A stretch of DNA of 64,000 nucleotides from Clostridia bacterium (lineage in GTDB: Bacteria > Bacillota > Clostridia > Oscillospirales > Acutalibacteraceae), in NCBI GenBank assembly GCA_017432485.1, contig JAFRJB010000105.1, positions 30,835-94,834 on the forward strand, read 5' to 3'. Under the pieces are notes generated by a model. It was not told the origin of the DNA and made no database searches. It saw only the letters and a list, made by a program, of their open reading frames with translations. Below, in pieces: positions 60,978 through 64,000 of the stretch (within the stretch, counting starts at the first letter, position 1; each line of letters starts with the position of its first letter). The translations under genes and the position numbers were made by a program.

Positions 60978-62832
60978 GAGAAAGAATTTTGTAAGCGAAA
61001 ATACCATCAAAGCGCGCGCCAGAAAAGCGCTTGAGCGCAATAAGGATAAGCACGACCCGAACGAGCGCGCCAAAGATTTTAAGGGCGCTCTCAAAAAGGC
61101 GGTGCACACCTTTGCACCCGAAAAGTGGGGCTTTATTATCATTGCCATCGCTTCGGCGGGTACGGCGGTATTCTCCATTTTCGGCCCGAATCTGCTCGGC
61201 AGTGTCATTTCCGAAATGCAGGTTCAGGTCAAATCCAAAATTGCCGGCAGCGGCTACGATTTGTCGGGTGTTTGGAAGTTACTTGCGGTGATTGCAGTCG
61301 TTTATGTGGTCAGCTGTATTGCGACCTACATTCAGCAGTACACCGTGGCGGGGCTCTCGCAGCGCATTGTCTTTAAGCTCAGAAAAGAAGTCAATGCCAA
61401 GCTTTCCAAACTGCCGCTCAAATACTTTGACTCATCTTCCAAGGGTGATGTGCTTTCGCGCATTACCAATGATATGGATAATATTTCGCGCAGCCTGCAT
61501 TTGAGCATCACGCAGTTAATTGCAGCGGTTGTCACCATTCTCGGCGTCATGGTGATGATGTTTGTGACCAACTTCACCCTCGCACTGATTACGGTGCTGG
61601 CGCTGCCGATATGCTCTTTAATCGCCAGCGCCATTACCAAGCGCTCGCAAAAGTACCACTCGCGCCAGTGGGAGCAGACCGGTGAAATTAACGGGCATGT
61701 GGAAGAAATGTATACCGCTCACAAGCTTGTGAAGGTCTTTAACCACCAAGAGCAGAGTGTAGAAGAATTTAACGCGATTAATGAAGATTTGCGCCGCTCT
61801 ACGCAGCTTGCGCACACGATGACAGGCTTGGTAATGCCGCTCAATGATGCGGTCAATAATTTGGTCTTTGTGTTCATCTGTGTGGTTGGCGGTGTGCTGA
61901 GCATCAGCGGCAAAATTAATGTGGGTGACATTACGGCGTTTTTGGTTTACTCCAAACTCTTTACCTTCCCCATTCAAAACATTTCCGCTACGCTCAATCA
62001 GTTGCAGAGTGCGCTCGCTTCCTTCGAGCGCGTGCACAACCTGCTCGATGAAGAAGAATTAATTCCCGATACGGTTAACGCCACACTCGGTGATGTGAAA
62101 GGGAAAGTGGAATTTCGCGATGTGCGCTTCCGCTACCAAGAGGATAAACCGCTTATTGAAAACATGAACCTGGTTGTCGAGCCCGGGCAGACAGTCGCGA
62201 TTGTCGGCCCCACCGGTGCAGGCAAAACCACGATAGTTAACCTCTTAATGCGCTTTTATGAGTTGCGCGGCGGGCAGATTTTGGTGGATGATGTGGATAT
62301 TACCGATATCAGCCGCGAAGAGCTGCGCTCCACCTTCGGCATGGTGCTGCAGGACACCTGGCTCTTTAGCGGAACCATTCGCGAAAATATTGCCTACGGT
62401 AAACTCGGCGCGACCAACGATGAAATTGTGGAAGCCGCCAAGTCCGCCAGAGCCAATCACTTTATCAAAACCCTTTCCGAGGGTTACGATACGGTGCTTG
62501 AGGAAGAAGGCTCCAATGTCTCGCAGGGGCAGCGGCAGCTGCTGACGATTGCCAGAGCCATTCTCGCCGACCCGAAAATTTTGATTTTGGATGAAGCGAC
62601 TTCTTCGGTCGATACGAGAACCGAGGTACAAATACAAAAAGCAATGCTTAACCTGATGCAGAACCGCACAAGCTTTGTCATTGCGCACCGCCTTTCCACC
62701 ATTCGCGATGCCGACACCATTTTGGTGATGAACAACGGGCAGATTGTGGAAACCGGCAACCACCAAGAGCTTTTAGAGAAAAAAGGCTTTTACTACGAAC
62801 TGTATAATGCACAGTTTGCAGGCGAAGAATAA
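60970..62832 (+). CDS. ABC exporter half-transporter, catalytic subunit (subunit 2)
   Basis: A 620-residue partner half-transporter with a ~50-residue basic N-terminal extension (KRKNFVSENTIKARARKALERN). Walker A is IVGPTGAGKTTIVNL, Walker B ILILDEATSSVD is canonical, and the switch His is in FVIAHRLST, but the signature is VSQGQ instead of LSGGQ. Combined with subunit 1, one ATP site would be fully canonical (this Walker B with the partner's SGGQ) and one degenerate. The substrate (drug, lipid or peptide) is unknown. The start is TTG 60970 after GAGGAGGTG. The stop codon is inside a 16-bp inverted repeat. Confidence 0.93.
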   Translation: MAKRKNFVSENTIKARARKALERNKDKHDPNERAKDFKGALKKAVHTFAPEKWGFIIIAIASAGTAVFSIFGPNLLGSVISEMQVQVKSKIAGSGYDLSGVWKLLAVIAVVYVVSCIATYIQQYTVAGLSQRIVFKLRKEVNAKLSKLPLKYFDSSSKGDVLSRITNDMDNISRSLHLSITQLIAAVVTILGVMVMMFVTNFTLALITVLALPICSLIASAITKRSQKYHSRQWEQTGEINGHVEEMYTAHKLVKVFNHQEQSVEEFNAINEDLRRSTQLAHTMTGLVMPLNDAVNNLVFVFICVVGGVLSISGKINVGDITAFLVYSKLFTFPIQNISATLNQLQSALASFERVHNLLDEEELIPDTVNATLGDVKGKVEFRDVRFRYQEDKPLIENMNLVVEPGQTVAIVGPTGAGKTTIVNLLMRFYELRGGQILVDDVDITDISREELRSTFGMVLQDTWLFSGTIRENIAYGKLGATNDEIVEAAKSARANHFIKTLSEGYDTVLEEEGSNVSQGQRQLLTIARAILADPKILILDEATSSVDTRTEVQIQKAMLNLMQNRTSFVIAHRLSTIRDADTILVMNNGQIVETGNHQELLEKKGFYYELYNAQFAGEE

Positions 62833-62856
62833 AAAGGTGTACCTTTTTATTCTTCG
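62823..62856 (+). terminator. Stop-codon-embedded inverted repeat after the ABC exporter
   Basis: CGAAGAATAAAAAGGT, 2-nt loop, exact complement. 16 bp, with the TAA in the left arm. Confidence 0.85.
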
Positions 62857-62867
62857 GTTTTCAGCTT

Positions 62868-63009
62868 TCAGCGTTCAGTGTTCAGTAGGGCGGATATTAT
62901 CCGCCCTTTTTGAATAAGAGACACGAGTTCGAAAAAACGAACGCGCAATTATAATGCGAAGCATTGCTTCGCCACCACAACTCCACTCTTCACTCTCCAC
63001 TCTCCACAT
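62868..63009. repeat. Intergenic repeat patch
   Basis: CAGCGTTCAGTGTTCAGT repeats, GGGCGGAT/ATCCGCCC hairpin (62888-62907), a GCGAAGC/GCTTCGC hairpin and CACTCTTCACTCTCCACTC repeats up to the RluA start. No gene. Confidence 0.6.
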
Positions 63010-63019
63010 TTTATTTGAA

Positions 63020-63859
63020 ATGATGTTTAGAACAATTACTTACCAAATTGAAGAAGAGCAAAGCATTCTTGCCTTTTTAAAGGGCAGGGAGGGGTATTCC
63101 GCGCGCCTGATTACCGCACTGCGGCAGCAAGAGCAGGGTATCCTCTTAAACGGGGAGCACGCCAAAACCACCGCCGTGATGCGCGCGGGAGACACATTGA
63201 CTGTCAATATCCCGCTTGGTGAAAGCGCCATTGAACCGGTCGACATGCCGCTGCAGGTGGTGTATGAAGACGACGATGTGCTCGTGGTCAATAAAGCAGC
63301 CTTTCGCGTTTGCCACCCGACCCGCAACCACCAGGGTGATACGCTTGCGAATGCCGTTGCCTTTTATTTGCAACAAGCGGGGAAGGCGTGCACCTTTAGA
63401 GCCGTGAACCGCCTTGACAGAGATACCACCGGCTTGGTGGTCATTGCGCTTAATCGCCTTGCTGCGGGCAGACTGCGCGAAAGTTTAGAGAAAACCTACT
63501 TTGCGCTCGTATGCGGTAAGATTGAAAACAGCGGCACGATTGATTTGCCGATTGAGCGCGCGGATGCGCGCAAAATCACCCGCCGCGTGGGGGCAGAGGG
63601 GGTGCGCGCCGTTACGCACTACGAGGTAGTCGAGCAGCGAAAAGACAGCACCCTGCTCAAAATCAACCTGGAAACCGGCAGAACTCATCAAATCCGCGTG
63701 CACTTTGCCGCCATCGGGCACCCGCTGGTCGGCGACACGATGTACGGCACGGCGAGCGACACCATCGACCACCAGTGCCTGCACTGCGGGCAGGTGTGTT
63801 TTTTGCAGCCAATTACACATGAGCCAATCAGTCTGTATACAAAGCCCGATTGGCAGTAA
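63020..63859 (+). CDS. RluA-family rRNA/tRNA pseudouridine synthase
   Basis: A 279-residue pseudouridine synthase of the RluA/D/C family. The catalytic motif is FRAVNRLDRDTTGLVVIALN, with Asn in place of the common His before R-L-D. VVYEDDDVLVVNKAAF, EKTYFALVCGKI and TGRTHQIRVHFAAIGHPLVGDTMYG are conserved family blocks. An N-terminal S4-like part appears shortened. The RNA target cannot be told from sequence. Two adjacent ATGs (63020, 63023) are possible; neither has a clear ribosome site, and the frame upstream runs into repeats, so the start is uncertain. Confidence 0.88.
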   Translation: MMFRTITYQIEEEQSILAFLKGREGYSARLITALRQQEQGILLNGEHAKTTAVMRAGDTLTVNIPLGESAIEPVDMPLQVVYEDDDVLVVNKAAFRVCHPTRNHQGDTLANAVAFYLQQAGKACTFRAVNRLDRDTTGLVVIALNRLAAGRLRESLEKTYFALVCGKIENSGTIDLPIERADARKITRRVGAEGVRAVTHYEVVEQRKDSTLLKINLETGRTHQIRVHFAAIGHPLVGDTMYGTASDTIDHQCLHCGQVCFLQPITHEPISLYTKPDWQ

Positions 63860-63866
63860 AAAAAGG

Positions 63867-63919
63867 GGCTGTGAAAAAACGCAATAGTTTTTAATTGCGT
63901 GGCTTCACAGCCTTCGTTT
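63867..63919 (+). terminator. Branched hairpin terminator after the RluA-type gene
   Basis: Outer stem GGCTGTGAA/TTCACAGCC (63867-63875 / 63904-63912) encloses an inner ACGCAAT/ATTGCGT stem (63879-63900), followed by a T-rich tract. Confidence 0.7.
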
Positions 63920-64000
63920 TTTTGATGAAATTTAAATTTTTGAAAATTGAGGATATAACTTCCCCTTACCCCAAAAATGGAGCATGGTTTTCAACATAGA
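63920..64000. other. Window end, no gene recognised
   Basis: AT-rich sequence followed by CTTCCCCTTACCCC. It could be the edge of a further gene or mobile element, but nothing is supported here. Confidence 0.3.

Noticed and set aside
63920..64000. Insertion sequence end at the window edge
   Set aside because: No inverted repeat partner or transposase sequence is visible.

Overview
The window reads as a chromosomal segment of an anaerobic Clostridia-type bacterium, probably a gut member of the Oscillospiraceae/Ruminococcaceae group. This placement is an inference. It rests on an oxygen-independent (Re)-citrate synthase route to glutamate, a BspA-type leucine-rich-repeat protein ending in a dockerin-like domain, the Firmicutes-style rimP-nusA-ylxR-ylxQ-infB-rbfA operon, strong AGGAGG ribosome binding sites, and intergenic spaces packed with small modular repeats. 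TGA is used as a stop. No tRNA, rRNA, CRISPR array, transposase or prophage gene was seen.

Layout. (1) 1-15.5 kb: part of a surface-polysaccharide locus. It opens with the 3' end of a probable Wzx flippase. An unusual module follows: two ATP-grasp ligases, an opine-dehydrogenase-like enzyme, an APC permease and a DegT/DnrJ aminotransferase. Then come nucleotide-sugar genes: rfbA, a sugar nucleotidyltransferase fused to a GmhB-like phosphatase, a UDP-glucuronate 4-epimerase, UDP-glucose dehydrogenase and rfbB. The locus ends with a VanZ-like protein and two tandem NTP_transf_5 proteins. (2) 15.5-21.6 kb: a corrinoid adenosyltransferase faces a (Re)-citrate synthase / GntR / aconitase / isocitrate dehydrogenase operon with a clear promoter and palindromic operator. 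gdhA at 41.8 kb completes the route from oxaloacetate to glutamate. (3) 21.7-26.3 kb: a PadR regulator with an operator, its membrane partner, a lipoprotein, a CPBP protease and tadA. (4) 26.3-29.4 kb, minus strand: metA (Glu111, so probably acetyl-CoA dependent), metY, and a degenerate M14 peptidase-like protein. (5) 29.5-41.6 kb: housekeeping genes (Nudix, nth, rarA, the nusA-infB operon, nrnA, truB, ribF, a HAD phosphatase). (6) 43.4-47.1 kb: a two-component system whose first member looks like a kinase-dead 7TM sensor and whose response regulator seems to lack a normal start codon. (7) 47.4-55.5 kb: two large secreted proteins. (8) 55.8-63.9 kb: an SDR, a carboxymuconolactone-decarboxylase-like protein, an M20 peptidase, a heterodimeric ABC exporter and an RluA-type pseudouridine synthase.

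The most unusual material is of two kinds. One is the opine-dehydrogenase/double ATP-grasp/APC/DegT module in the glycan locus, a candidate pathway for an amino-acid-derived surface decoration or exported metabolite. The other is the intergenic DNA. Five hairpin arrays (20.3, 37.8, 39.7-39.9, 55.5 and 55.7 kb) have a constant 6-8 nt spacer, while the hairpin arms change completely but stay self-complementary. In addition, at least seven genes carry their stop codon inside a long, gene-specific inverted repeat. All functional assignments come from reading motifs; no database search was run.
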